A DNA stretch of 23,183 bases from REEB481 sp044360435 (GTDB lineage: Bacteria; Bacteroidota; Bacteroidia; NS11-12g; UBA955): NCBI GenBank assembly GCA_044360435.1, contig JBIKKI010000022.1, positions 1-23,183 of the forward strand. Reading direction: 5' to 3'. The stretch's first letter is position 1. Each line of letters starts with the position of its first letter. The notes below the pieces were generated by a model that had not been told where the DNA came from, made no database searches, and was given only the letters and a program-made list of their open reading frames with translations. The translations under genes were made by a program, and so were the position numbers. This document shows positions 8,602 to 16,480 of the stretch, piece by piece.

Positions 8602-9873
8602 ATGTGCTTAAGAAGCTTGTATTGGTTGAGAACATTGATTTTTTGTGCACTTGGTTGCCTTCAGGGTCCACTGGCGGCGCAGGATACCGTTTGGGCCCGA
8701 AAGTTCATCGAACAGCTGTGCAGCAGGAAGCTGGCCGGCAGAGGCTATGTGCAGGATGGAGCACTGAAAGCCGCAGCATTGCTGGAAGCGGAATTGCGAA
8801 AGGCCGGTGTACAAGCTTGGAATGGCACGTACAGGCACGATTTTTTCATCTCTGTGAATACCATACCTGAGCTTGCCGTTCAGTGTGGTGGACGCAGATT
8901 GAAGCCCGGAATCGATGTTCTGGCAGATGCAGCATCGCCTTCCTGGAAGGGCAGCCTGTTCCTGAGGAAATGGAGCTGGGCAGATACACTTTTCTATCCC
9001 AGGGGTCCTTGGCGTTCACTGGGTACCGTTCCCGCCGTTCCCGAAGCCATGCTCAGCCACCCTATTTGGGGCAAGCGTATTTCAGCGTTGCGTGCACAAC
9101 ATCCGGTTCCGGTTTGGGTAAACCTGGTGCCCCGTTTACCGGCCTGGGGCGTTGCTTCAGAACCAGATCCCCGGGTGGTGCTTTGGCTGCGTGAAGACAG
9201 GGTGCAGCATGACATACGGCTGGAGTTGAACATCAAAAATCAATATAGGCCCAGTCAGCTTTGCCGAAATGTGCTGGCGTATATCCCCGGCACGCGTCAG
9301 CCGGATTCTCTGTTGGTGCTCACCGCACATTACGACCATCTGGGGCGTATGGGGAAGGCTGTTTTTCCGGGTGCCAACGACAATGCGTCCGGAGTAGCCA
9401 TGGTGCTCGACCTGGCGCGTGATTTGGCTAAAAAACCATTGCCTTACAGCGTGGTAGTGGTGTTTTTTGCTGCGGAAGAAGCCGGACTTCTGGGTTCTGC
9501 AGCCATGATACGCGACCGTATTTTGCCCCTAAACCGCATCCGTTTTCTAATCAACATGGATTTGATGGGCACTGGAGAACAAGGCATGACTGTGGTGAAT
9601 GCCAGTGTTTTTTCACGTGAATTTAACTTTTTGGACAGTTTAAACAGGCATTATTGCCTGCTGCCCGCAATTCAGAAGCGTGGTAAAGCTGCCAATTCCG
9701 ACCATTATTTTTTCACGGAAGCCGGAGTGCCGTCCTTCTTTGGTTACCTGGCTGGCCCGAGGCCCGCGTACCACAGTGTTGATGATGTTATGGAAACCTT
9801 AACTTTGCATGGATACGTGAATACTTATACCCTATACCGTATGTTTTTAGCACAAATCGCAGGAGCGGAATGA
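8602..9873 (+). CDS. Secreted M28 family zinc aminopeptidase
   Basis: A 423-residue protein with an N-terminal signal peptide (1 to about 25, ending LAAQ) and the full set of M28 co-catalytic di-zinc residues: H243 (TAHYDHLG), D260 (GANDNASG), catalytic E292 and ligand E293 (FAAEEAGLLGS), D320 (NMDLMG) and H391 (YHSVDD). M28 enzymes remove N-terminal amino acids from peptides, here probably in the periplasm or outside the cell; some act on modified or cyclising N-termini. The segment LAGRGYVQDGALKAA after the signal peptide is typical of Bacteroidota M28 proteins. About 215 residues separate the signal peptide from the first metal ligand. The ATG at 8602 was chosen over a TTG at 8572 because it begins the signal peptide and has GGGGAGGG at 8583-8590, 11 nt upstream. 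Its stop overlaps the next gene start (ATGA, 9870-9873), indicating co-translation. Confidence 0.93.
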   Translation: MCLRSLYWLRTLIFCALGCLQGPLAAQDTVWARKFIEQLCSRKLAGRGYVQDGALKAAALLEAELRKAGVQAWNGTYRHDFFISVNTIPELAVQCGGRRLKPGIDVLADAASPSWKGSLFLRKWSWADTLFYPRGPWRSLGTVPAVPEAMLSHPIWGKRISALRAQHPVPVWVNLVPRLPAWGVASEPDPRVVLWLREDRVQHDIRLELNIKNQYRPSQLCRNVLAYIPGTRQPDSLLVLTAHYDHLGRMGKAVFPGANDNASGVAMVLDLARDLAKKPLPYSVVVVFFAAEEAGLLGSAAMIRDRILPLNRIRFLINMDLMGTGEQGMTVVNASVFSREFNFLDSLNRHYCLLPAIQKRGKAANSDHYFFTEAGVPSFFGYLAGPRPAYHSVDDVMETLTLHGYVNTYTLYRMFLAQIAGAE

Positions 9874-11393
9874 TTCTGGGTCCACTCATCAGTTGGTATT
9901 TCAGGCAGCGCATCAACAGCCTTGAAGACGTTTTGTATCACCCACTGGATACGCAGGAACGTATGCTGCAAAACCTTCTGGAGGCAGGACGTTACACAGA
10001 GTTTGGCCGACAATATGAGTTTGCCGGCATCCAGAACTACGAACAATTCAAAAGGCGTGTTCCACTGCAGGATTATGAATCGCTGAAACCCTACATCGAG
10101 CGTACCATGGCCGGTGAACAAGGCTTGCTGTGGCCCAGCGATGTTTACTGGTTTGCCAAATCCAGCGGCACCACCAACGATAAAAGCAAGTTCATCCCCG
10201 TGAGTTTTGAATCACTGGAGGAATGCCATTTTAAAGGCGGAAGGGATGTGCTCACGTTCTACTGTGCTTCTTTCCCCGAAACCAAGATTTTCGAAGGCAA
10301 GAACCTGCTGATTGGCGGCAGCCACAGTGTGAACCAGCATAATGAAAACTCCTGGTATGGCGATTTGAGCGCGGTGCTGATGAACCACATGCCTGTTTGG
10401 GCCAGCTACCTGAAAACGCCGGATTTGTCCATTGCACTGATGGAACATTGGGAAGAAAAGCTGGAAAAAATGGTGGAAGCGACCATCAATGAGCATGTGA
10501 CCAGCATTTCAGGTGTGCCTACGTGGACTTTGGTGTTGTTTCAGCGTTTGCTGGAAAAAACAGGCAAAAAGAACATTCGTGAAATTTGGCCAAACCTTGA
10601 ATTGTATATCCATGGCGGAGTAAGCTTTGTGCCTTACTACGATCAGTTTGATGCGCTGATTCAGGGTTCTGGAATGCGCTATCTGGAAACCTACAACGCC
10701 AGCGAAGGATTCTTCGGAATTCAGGATGTTCCTGGTGCCAGGGAAATGCTGCTGATGACCGATTACGGGGTGTTTTTTGAGTTTATTCCTGCCGACAAGC
10801 TGGATGAAGATACCCCGCCTGTATATCCCTTGGCCGAGGTTGAAGCCGGTGTGAATTATGCGGTGGTCATCACCACCAACAGTGGCCTGTGGCGTTATCA
10901 GTTAGGCGATACCATTACCTTCAGCAGCGTGTCGCCGTATCGGTTTACCATCAGCGGAAGAACGCGTTTGTTTATGAATGCTTTTGGAGAAGAGCTGATG
11001 ATTGACAATGCCGACAGGGCCATCACCCAAGCCTGCGCCGCAACCGGCGCTTTGGTGCGGGAATATACCGCAGCCCCGGTGTACATGAGTTCTTCCGAGC
11101 CTGGTCACGAGTGGCTGGTGGAGTTTGAACGCCCGCCCGATGACCTGCAGCGATTTACAGAGGTATTGGACCAAACCTTAAAAGCATGCAACAGTGATTA
11201 CGAGGCAAAGCGACAGAAAGATTTGGCCCTGCGCATGCCAAAGGTACGCGTAGTTCCTGAAGGCGTGTTTCATGCATGGATGAAACAAAGAGGAAAATTG
11301 GGCGGCCAGCATAAAGTGCCAAGGTTATCCAACGATCGTCGGTTTGTGGAAGAAATCCTCGCCTTGTTTCAGCCTGGGCAGCAGCGCGGTTAA
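9870..11393 (+). CDS. GH3 (auxin-responsive promoter) family protein, putative acyl-acid-amido synthetase
   Basis: A 507-residue adenylate-forming protein of the GH3 family (ANL superfamily). Plant GH3 enzymes activate an acyl acid (auxin, jasmonate, benzoates) with ATP and join it to an amino acid; bacterial members are widespread in Bacteroidota but their substrates are largely unknown. Seen: phosphate-binding motif SSGTT at residues 98-102 in a KSSGTTNDKSKFIPVS context, adenine-site motif YNASEGFFG at about 275-283, and WRYQLGDTI at about 341-349, followed by the C-terminal cap domain ending with GQHKVPRL. No signal peptide or membrane segment, so cytoplasmic. It is translationally coupled to the M28 peptidase by an ATGA overlap. 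Its stop shares the palindrome TTAA with the stop of convergent era (4-nt overlap). Not to be confused with glycoside hydrolase family 3. Confidence 0.92.
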   Translation: MILGPLISWYFRQRINSLEDVLYHPLDTQERMLQNLLEAGRYTEFGRQYEFAGIQNYEQFKRRVPLQDYESLKPYIERTMAGEQGLLWPSDVYWFAKSSGTTNDKSKFIPVSFESLEECHFKGGRDVLTFYCASFPETKIFEGKNLLIGGSHSVNQHNENSWYGDLSAVLMNHMPVWASYLKTPDLSIALMEHWEEKLEKMVEATINEHVTSISGVPTWTLVLFQRLLEKTGKKNIREIWPNLELYIHGGVSFVPYYDQFDALIQGSGMRYLETYNASEGFFGIQDVPGAREMLLMTDYGVFFEFIPADKLDEDTPPVYPLAEVEAGVNYAVVITTNSGLWRYQLGDTITFSSVSPYRFTISGRTRLFMNAFGEELMIDNADRAITQACAATGALVREYTAAPVYMSSSEPGHEWLVEFERPPDDLQRFTEVLDQTLKACNSDYEAKRQKDLALRMPKVRVVPEGVFHAWMKQRGKLGGQHKVPRLSNDRRFVEEILALFQPGQQRG

Positions 11394-12271
11394 TCGTTCT
11401 GGTATCCGAATTCGCGCAGGTAATTTTCCTTGTCGCGCCAATCTTCCCGAACCTTTACGCGCACATCCAGAAACACCTGCTTTCCAAAAAATGCTTCCAG
11501 ATCCTGACGGGCTGCGGTGGCTGTTCTTTTCAGCGCCTTCCCGTTTTGACCGATGAGGATTGCCTTCTGCGACTCGCGCTCACAAATCACCTCCGTATGG
11601 ATTTTCAGAATATGCTTATTGTCTTTGAATGACTGGGTTGTCACTTCAATGGAATAAGGAATTTCCTTGCTGTAATAGGTAAGGATTTTGCCGCGGATGA
11701 TCTCATTCACAAAGAAGCGTTCGGTGCGGTCGGTCAGCTGATCTTCCGGGAAATAGGCCGGATGCTCGGGCAACAGACTGATGATCAGTTGTTCCAGCGC
11801 TTCCAGGTTGAACCCGTGCAGCGCGCTGAGTGGAATCACCGCCTTGGGATTGAGTTCACGCCATTGTGCCACTTCAGCTTCAATCTGCTCCTGATTTCCC
11901 AAGTCAATTTTATTCAGCGCTATGATTAATGCGGCTTTACTTCGGCTCAGTCGTTCTGCGATGCTCTCCGGAATGCCCTGTTCGCCGGGATTGGCGAGGT
12001 AAATGAGTACATCGGCATCGTCCAGGCTTTCCATGACGGCGCCAACCATGTGTTCATGCATCTTGTTGCTTACCCTGCGCACCAGCCCGGGTGTGTCGCT
12101 GTAGATAATCTGTGCCGATTCCTTGTTTACAATGCCCAGGATTCGGTGGCGCGTGGTCTGCGCCTTCGGATTAACCACACTGAGCTTCTCACCAACCAAC
12201 TTGTTGTACAAGGTGCTTTTGCCTGCATTGGGCAAACCGATGATGCTCACAAATCCTGCTTTAAACGACAT
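11390..12271 (-). CDS. era: GTPase Era, 16S rRNA maturation factor
   Basis: Era binds the 3' end of 16S rRNA and helps 30S subunit assembly, acting in the cytoplasm and at the membrane. The 293-residue length is normal for the family. Seen: G1 P-loop GLPNAGKST at residues 12-20, Thr residues of switch I in QTTRHRILG (38-46), G3 DTPG at 59-62, G4 NKID at 120-123, G5 SAL at 149-151, and the C-terminal KH domain with GQNG at 241-244 followed by FLDVRVKVREDWRD. All five G motifs are intact. The start ATG has no clear Shine-Dalgarno sequence, as is usual here. Convergent with the GH3-family gene; divergent from rmlA across a 270-nt spacer. Confidence 0.97.
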   Translation of the reverse strand: MSFKAGFVSIIGLPNAGKSTLYNKLVGEKLSVVNPKAQTTRHRILGIVNKESAQIIYSDTPGLVRRVSNKMHEHMVGAVMESLDDADVLIYLANPGEQGIPESIAERLSRSKAALIIALNKIDLGNQEQIEAEVAQWRELNPKAVIPLSALHGFNLEALEQLIISLLPEHPAYFPEDQLTDRTERFFVNEIIRGKILTYYSKEIPYSIEVTTQSFKDNKHILKIHTEVICERESQKAILIGQNGKALKRTATAARQDLEAFFGKQVFLDVRVKVREDWRDKENYLREFGYQND

Positions 12272-12541
12272 ACCGATACAAATTACGGAATTTTGTGCGC
12301 GCAGCCACGTGCTTATTTTCAGAAATACCGGTTTCAGCGTGATAAACCCTTGCGCGGCTGGGTGGTTTTAATAATCCGTTTCCCATATACACGAACTATG
12401 GAAAGTGACTTTTTGCACACGATATCGGGGGACAACACGTCGGGTAATGTATTTTTTTCTGTACGTTCATCTTGGTGGTGATTACCTTAATCGTGATAGT
12501 CCGAGCCTCTGTCGGTTCTCAGGTCTATATTTGAACCTTTG
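12272..12541. other. 270-nt divergent intergenic region between era and rmlA
   Basis: The region must hold the era promoter (leftward) and the promoter of the rmlA operon (rightward). I see an imperfect palindrome around ACCGGT at about 12322-12335, a T-rich run near 12450-12458 and a TAnnTTTG box at 12526-12533. No intrinsic terminator, tRNA or convincing small ORF is visible. A short frame continuing from within era (12050-12481, +) is antisense shadow. Confidence 0.5.
12526..12533 (+). promoter_or_regulatory. Possible -7 box of the rmlA operon promoter (weak)
   Basis: TATATTTG fits the TAnnTTTG element of Bacteroidota promoters. No TTG is found 17-23 nt upstream, and the box ends only 8 nt before the ATG at 12542, so a transcript from it would have almost no leader. 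It may be coincidence. Confidence 0.25.
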
Positions 12542-13402
12542 ATGAAAGGTATAATCCTGGCAGGTGGTTCCGGTACGCGTTTGTACCCCATCACAATGGC
12601 CACGAGCAAACAGTTGATGCCGGTTTATGATAAACCGATGATTTATTATCCACTGTCCATTTTGATGATGGCCGGTATCCGGGAAATTTTAATCATCAGT
12701 ACGCCACAGGATTTGCCCGGTTTCAGGCGTTTGCTGGGTGACGGTGCGCATCTGGGTTGTAGTTTTTCATACATAGAGCAGCCGGCTCCTGAGGGTTTGG
12801 CGCAGGCATTTATCCTTGGAGCTTCATTCATAGGGAATGATAAAGTAAGCCTCATTCTGGGCGACAACATCTTTTTTGGCGCCGATCTGCAACAGCTGCT
12901 GCAAAGCCATAACGATCCTGAAGGAGGTATGATCTTCGCATACCACGTGAGCGATCCGGAGCGTTACGGGGTGGTTGATTTTGATGCCGACATGAATGCC
13001 CTTTCCATCGAAGAAAAACCAGAAGAACCAAAAAGCAACTATGCTGTTCCCGGCTTGTATTTCTATGACAACGACGTGGTAGAAATTGCCCGGAATCTCA
13101 AACCTTCACCCCGCGGTGAACTGGAAATTACGGATGTGAACCGAGAGTACCTGCGCAGAGGTAAACTGAAAGTAGCCGTTCTGCACAGAGGTACGGCATG
13201 GTTGGATACCGGAACGTTCACATCCCTGATGCAGGCCGCTCAGTTTGTTCAGGTGATTGAAGACAGGCAAGGCCTTAAAATCGGATGTATCGAAGAAGTG
13301 GCCTGGCGCATGGGCTTTATCAACAACGAGCAATTGGAAACCCTGGCGCGACCACTCATGAAAAGTGGATACGGCCAATATTTAATGAATCTACTCAAAT
13401 GA
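12542..13402 (+). CDS. rmlA: Glucose-1-phosphate thymidylyltransferase RmlA
   Basis: RmlA makes dTDP-glucose from dTTP and glucose 1-phosphate, the first step to dTDP-L-rhamnose and other dTDP-deoxysugars for surface polysaccharides. At 286 residues it has the standard family length. Seen: the nucleotidyltransferase loop GGSGTRLYPIT at residues 8-18, KPMIYYPLSILM at 31-42, the GDN metal motif with D108, EEKP at 157-160, GLYFYD at 171-176, and TAWLDTGT with D222. The ATG at 12542 begins MKGIILAGG, the canonical N-terminus; the adjacent TTG at 12539 would add one residue only. The stop overlaps the next start by 4 nt (ATGA, 13399-13402), so it heads a co-translated polysaccharide operon. RmlB, C and D are not in the window. 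Confidence 0.97.
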   Translation: MKGIILAGGSGTRLYPITMATSKQLMPVYDKPMIYYPLSILMMAGIREILIISTPQDLPGFRRLLGDGAHLGCSFSYIEQPAPEGLAQAFILGASFIGNDKVSLILGDNIFFGADLQQLLQSHNDPEGGMIFAYHVSDPERYGVVDFDADMNALSIEEKPEEPKSNYAVPGLYFYDNDVVEIARNLKPSPRGELEITDVNREYLRRGKLKVAVLHRGTAWLDTGTFTSLMQAAQFVQVIEDRQGLKIGCIEEVAWRMGFINNEQLETLARPLMKSGYGQYLMNLLK

Positions 13403-16400
13403 GCTATAATATCCTGAAATACGCAGCAATGGTGTTTTTGAGCTGCAGTATTGGAATTGTTCAGGCACAGTTTATGCCCTTTCCCGGCATGGGGATGATG
13501 GGCATGCAGGTGCCTGGTTTTACGAATCCCCCAACAGATTCCGCACAGGCGAAAAAGGCAAGTCAGCCGCAACAAGACGCTGGCGCAGGTGCCAATGGAC
13601 AGCCGGGAGAAAAACCCAAGAGCAAAACCGAGCAAGCCATTGACACCATGGACCAAACGGTGAAAAAGGATGAGCTTACCCTGAAGCGTATGAACATCAC
13701 CGCCAGCAGGCTTCGCGTGGAAAAGGAACTCGACGAGCTGAAAGGCAAGGAAAACCTCACGGAAATTGATCAGGAACTCATACGCATCAAAAGCGAAAAC
13801 CTGAAGCTGCTTTACGAGCGTGAAAAAGCCATGCTTGCCGAAGATCTGGCCAGGTCAAAGAGCGCCTCGCGCGATTTTCCCTCTGCCCGGATTTATGGAC
13901 AGCACTTATTCCGCTCCAACAACATTAAACTGTTAGAAACAGGTGATCAAATTGCCGTTCCTGAATCTTATATCCTCAGCACGGGCGACGTGGTTCAACT
14001 GGAAGTTTGGGGCTACCGCTACTGGAGCCAAAGCGCCGTTATCGGACTTTCCGGCGCCATCGACATCAAAGGATACCAAAAGCTGTTCCTCAAGGGCATG
14101 ACCCTTTCCAAAGCCAGAAGCTACATTGCCAGTCGTCTTGGACTGGAAGATGGCAACAGTTCATTTTCCGTAACCGTGACGCGTCCAAGAACCATCACCA
14201 TTCAGGTGCTCGGCGAAGTAATCAACGCCGGTTCAGTGACCGTAACAGCCATCAATTCCGCCTTTAATATTTTGGCCTACATGGGGGGGCCTTCTAATCT
14301 GGGCTCCATTCGTAACATCGCCATCAAGCGCAACGGACAAATAGTGGATAGCCTCGATATCTATCGCTATTCCACAGAAGGAAAAGAGATTTACCTGCAA
14401 AACCAGGACGCCATCATTGTGCCACCTTCGGGAAAGGTGGTAAACGTGGAGGGTGGTTTGATGCGCCCCGGAAATTATGAACTCAAGCCCGGCGAAAAAT
14501 TCTCGGATTTGATTCGCTTCGGCGGCGGTCTGGATCCCGTCGCCTACACTCGGAACATCCTGATTACCAGGATTTCTGATGATCAAACTTTCGAGCGTAT
14601 CAGCCTTAATTATGATTCGCTGCGTCGTGCAGGAAAAGACTTTGAATTGAGAAATGGCGATGTGGTTTCCTTCAAAACCATCAACGACGACTATAAAGAT
14701 TACATGGTGAAAGTTTCCGGAGCCGTGAACATTCCGGGCGAATTCAAAATCCGTAAAGGCGACCGCATCAGCAAAATCTTGAAATTGTGCAATGGATTGC
14801 TTCCAAATGCCTTCCCCGACAAAGCGTTCCTGATTCGAAACAATGTGGATCTGAGCAGGAATTTTTACTATTTCTCTCCCCAGGAAGTATTAGCCAATCC
14901 GGGAGGCGAGGCCGATTTGCCGCTGGAAGAGCGCGACATCATCCGCATCTTCTCGCGTCAGGAACTGCGCGATCAGTTCACCGTGGGCATCGAAGGTGAA
15001 ATCAGACAACCACTGCAAACAGACTTCGTAACCGGCATGCGCGTGAGTCAGTTGATGTTTATGGGCGGTGGCCTCAAGGAACAGGCAGAAGTGGAACGTG
15101 CATTTTTGTTGCGCGTAAACGACAAACAGGAACGGAAACTGGTGGCTTTTTCTCCAAAAGAAGTACTGGCCAACCCGGGTACCGATAAAGACCCCCTGCT
15201 GGAGCCCCGTGATATTGTAAAAGTTTTTTCTGCCACCGCATTCAAAGAGTTCTTCCAGGTTCGTGTAGATGGTGCCGTGAAAGCGGCTAATTCCTTCGAT
15301 TATTCAGAAAACATGCGCATCACCGACCTGTTGTACCTGGGCGGTGGTTTGAAGGAGGGCGCATTCCTGGATAGGGCCATCCTCACGCGTATCGATCCGT
15401 ATTACCTGATAGAAACCAATACCTCACTCAACCTGCGTGAAATTATTGAAAATCCGGGTTCTGAAAAAGACTTGCTGTTGCAACCCAGAGACGAACTCCG
15501 AATCTTCAACCGTCTGGAAATGCGTGATAAATTGAAAATCACGGTTTCCGGACAGGTGCGAAAACCCGGCACCTATGATTATTCCGATGATATCAGTTTG
15601 AAAGACCTGATTTATCTGGCAGGTGGATTCACCTACGCGGCGGCCAATGCTAAAATTGAAATTGTGCGCCAAAGTGCGCCGATTGACCCGGTGTATTGGA
15701 TTCCTACCAAAACACTGGTTTATACCACCACGGTGCCGGTTGACCTTTCCGCAGATAAAGAAACCGAACGATTTAAACTGGTTCCCTACGATCAGGTGTT
15801 TGTGCGCACCAACCCAGATTATGTGCCGATTAAAGTTGTTGAACTCAAAGGAGCGGTGATGTTCCCCGGAGGTTATACGCTGATGGGCAACGGTGAGAAG
15901 TTGTCGTCGGTGATTCGACGAGCCGGCGGCTTAAAGCCGGAAGCGTTTCCCGAAGGTGCGTCATTTACCCGCCGACAGGACGACAGCAGCGATGTGCGCG
16001 TCATCCTGGATTTGGAGAAGGCCCTGAGCAGGAAACGTTCTTCCTATAACTACACCCTGAAGAATGGCGATGTGATCGAAATTCCGTTTGCAGAAGAGTT
16101 GGTTCTGATTGACGGTGCCATTAACCTTCCCGATAAAACCACACGCATTGGTTCGTATTATGTGAGTGGCAAACGCGCGGGCTATTATATCCGCAACCTG
16201 GCCGGTGGTTTCAGGGATGATGCCTACCGCAGAAGGGTTACTGTTTCCTATAAAAATGGCCGCGTTTCTCAGTCCAAGAACTTTGTGTTCTTCAAAGTAT
16301 ATCCCAAAGTAGAAAAAGGTGCCATGGTGAATGTGCCGTCCAAACCAACGGAAGCGGAGGTTGCTACAACAGGCAGACGTCGTTTCAACTTGGACACAAC

Positions 16401-16479
16401 ATTGAATACACTCATCACCCGATCCATTTCGGTATTCTCATTCATCGCCATGATTCGAATAGCCACAGGCTGGAGGTAA
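13399..16479 (+). CDS. Wza-like polysaccharide export protein with eight SLBB domains
   Basis: A 1026-residue envelope protein expected to form the periplasmic/outer-membrane polysaccharide export channel. Order: signal peptide (1 to about 23, ending VQAQ; no good lipobox); a Met/Pro/Gly-rich then Gln/Pro-rich linker (about 24-72); a charged coiled-coil segment (about 75-155); a Poly_export (PES) domain (about 185-270, VPESYILSTGDVVQLEVWGY); eight SLBB-type modules beginning near 14200, 14440, 14707, 14983, 15259, 15538, 15838 and 16099, each with a V-x-G-x-V/I start and a GGGL-like centre; a hydrophobic C-terminal helix (ITRSISVFSFIAMIRIATGW) that may sit in the outer membrane as in Wza. E. 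coli Wza is about 380 residues, so this one is much enlarged. The ATG at 13399 was chosen because it begins the signal peptide and overlaps the rmlA stop; the frame is open back to 13285. The next gene follows after 1 nt. Confidence 0.92.
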   Translation: MSYNILKYAAMVFLSCSIGIVQAQFMPFPGMGMMGMQVPGFTNPPTDSAQAKKASQPQQDAGAGANGQPGEKPKSKTEQAIDTMDQTVKKDELTLKRMNITASRLRVEKELDELKGKENLTEIDQELIRIKSENLKLLYEREKAMLAEDLARSKSASRDFPSARIYGQHLFRSNNIKLLETGDQIAVPESYILSTGDVVQLEVWGYRYWSQSAVIGLSGAIDIKGYQKLFLKGMTLSKARSYIASRLGLEDGNSSFSVTVTRPRTITIQVLGEVINAGSVTVTAINSAFNILAYMGGPSNLGSIRNIAIKRNGQIVDSLDIYRYSTEGKEIYLQNQDAIIVPPSGKVVNVEGGLMRPGNYELKPGEKFSDLIRFGGGLDPVAYTRNILITRISDDQTFERISLNYDSLRRAGKDFELRNGDVVSFKTINDDYKDYMVKVSGAVNIPGEFKIRKGDRISKILKLCNGLLPNAFPDKAFLIRNNVDLSRNFYYFSPQEVLANPGGEADLPLEERDIIRIFSRQELRDQFTVGIEGEIRQPLQTDFVTGMRVSQLMFMGGGLKEQAEVERAFLLRVNDKQERKLVAFSPKEVLANPGTDKDPLLEPRDIVKVFSATAFKEFFQVRVDGAVKAANSFDYSENMRITDLLYLGGGLKEGAFLDRAILTRIDPYYLIETNTSLNLREIIENPGSEKDLLLQPRDELRIFNRLEMRDKLKITVSGQVRKPGTYDYSDDISLKDLIYLAGGFTYAAANAKIEIVRQSAPIDPVYWIPTKTLVYTTTVPVDLSADKETERFKLVPYDQVFVRTNPDYVPIKVVELKGAVMFPGGYTLMGNGEKLSSVIRRAGGLKPEAFPEGASFTRRQDDSSDVRVILDLEKALSRKRSSYNYTLKNGDVIEIPFAEELVLIDGAINLPDKTTRIGSYYVSGKRAGYYIRNLAGGFRDDAYRRRVTVSYKNGRVSQSKNFVFFKVYPKVEKGAMVNVPSKPTEAEVATTGRRRFNLDTTLNTLITRSISVFSFIAMIRIATGWR
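14200..16275 (+). repeat. Eight SLBB protein repeats within the export protein
   Basis: Module starts are spaced about 240, 267, 276, 276, 279, 300 and 261 nt apart. Units 4 and 5 are the most alike (both contain GGGLKE followed by a hydrophobic-D/E-R-A sequence, and both are followed by an NPG motif near LLEPRD or LPLEERD-type segments), which suggests a later duplication in the middle of the array. The repeats are at protein level; the DNA copies are diverged. Confidence 0.75.
16472..16476 (+). promoter_or_regulatory. Shine-Dalgarno sequence for the Wzz-like gene
   Basis: GGAGG lies 4 nt before the ATG at 16481, inside the last codons of the SLBB gene. Strong Shine-Dalgarno sequences are uncommon in this window. 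The close spacing supports translation coupled to the upstream gene. Confidence 0.5.
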
Positions 16480-16480
16480 T

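Noticed and set aside
12050..12481. Plus-strand frame of 143 codons running out of era into the intergenic region
   Set aside because: Mostly antisense to era; the part beyond era shows no domain, no signal peptide and no ribosome-binding site.
13285..13398. Upstream in-frame extension of the SLBB protein
   Set aside because: It overlaps the end of rmlA and would bury the signal peptide; the ATG at 13399 with ATGA overlap is much better.
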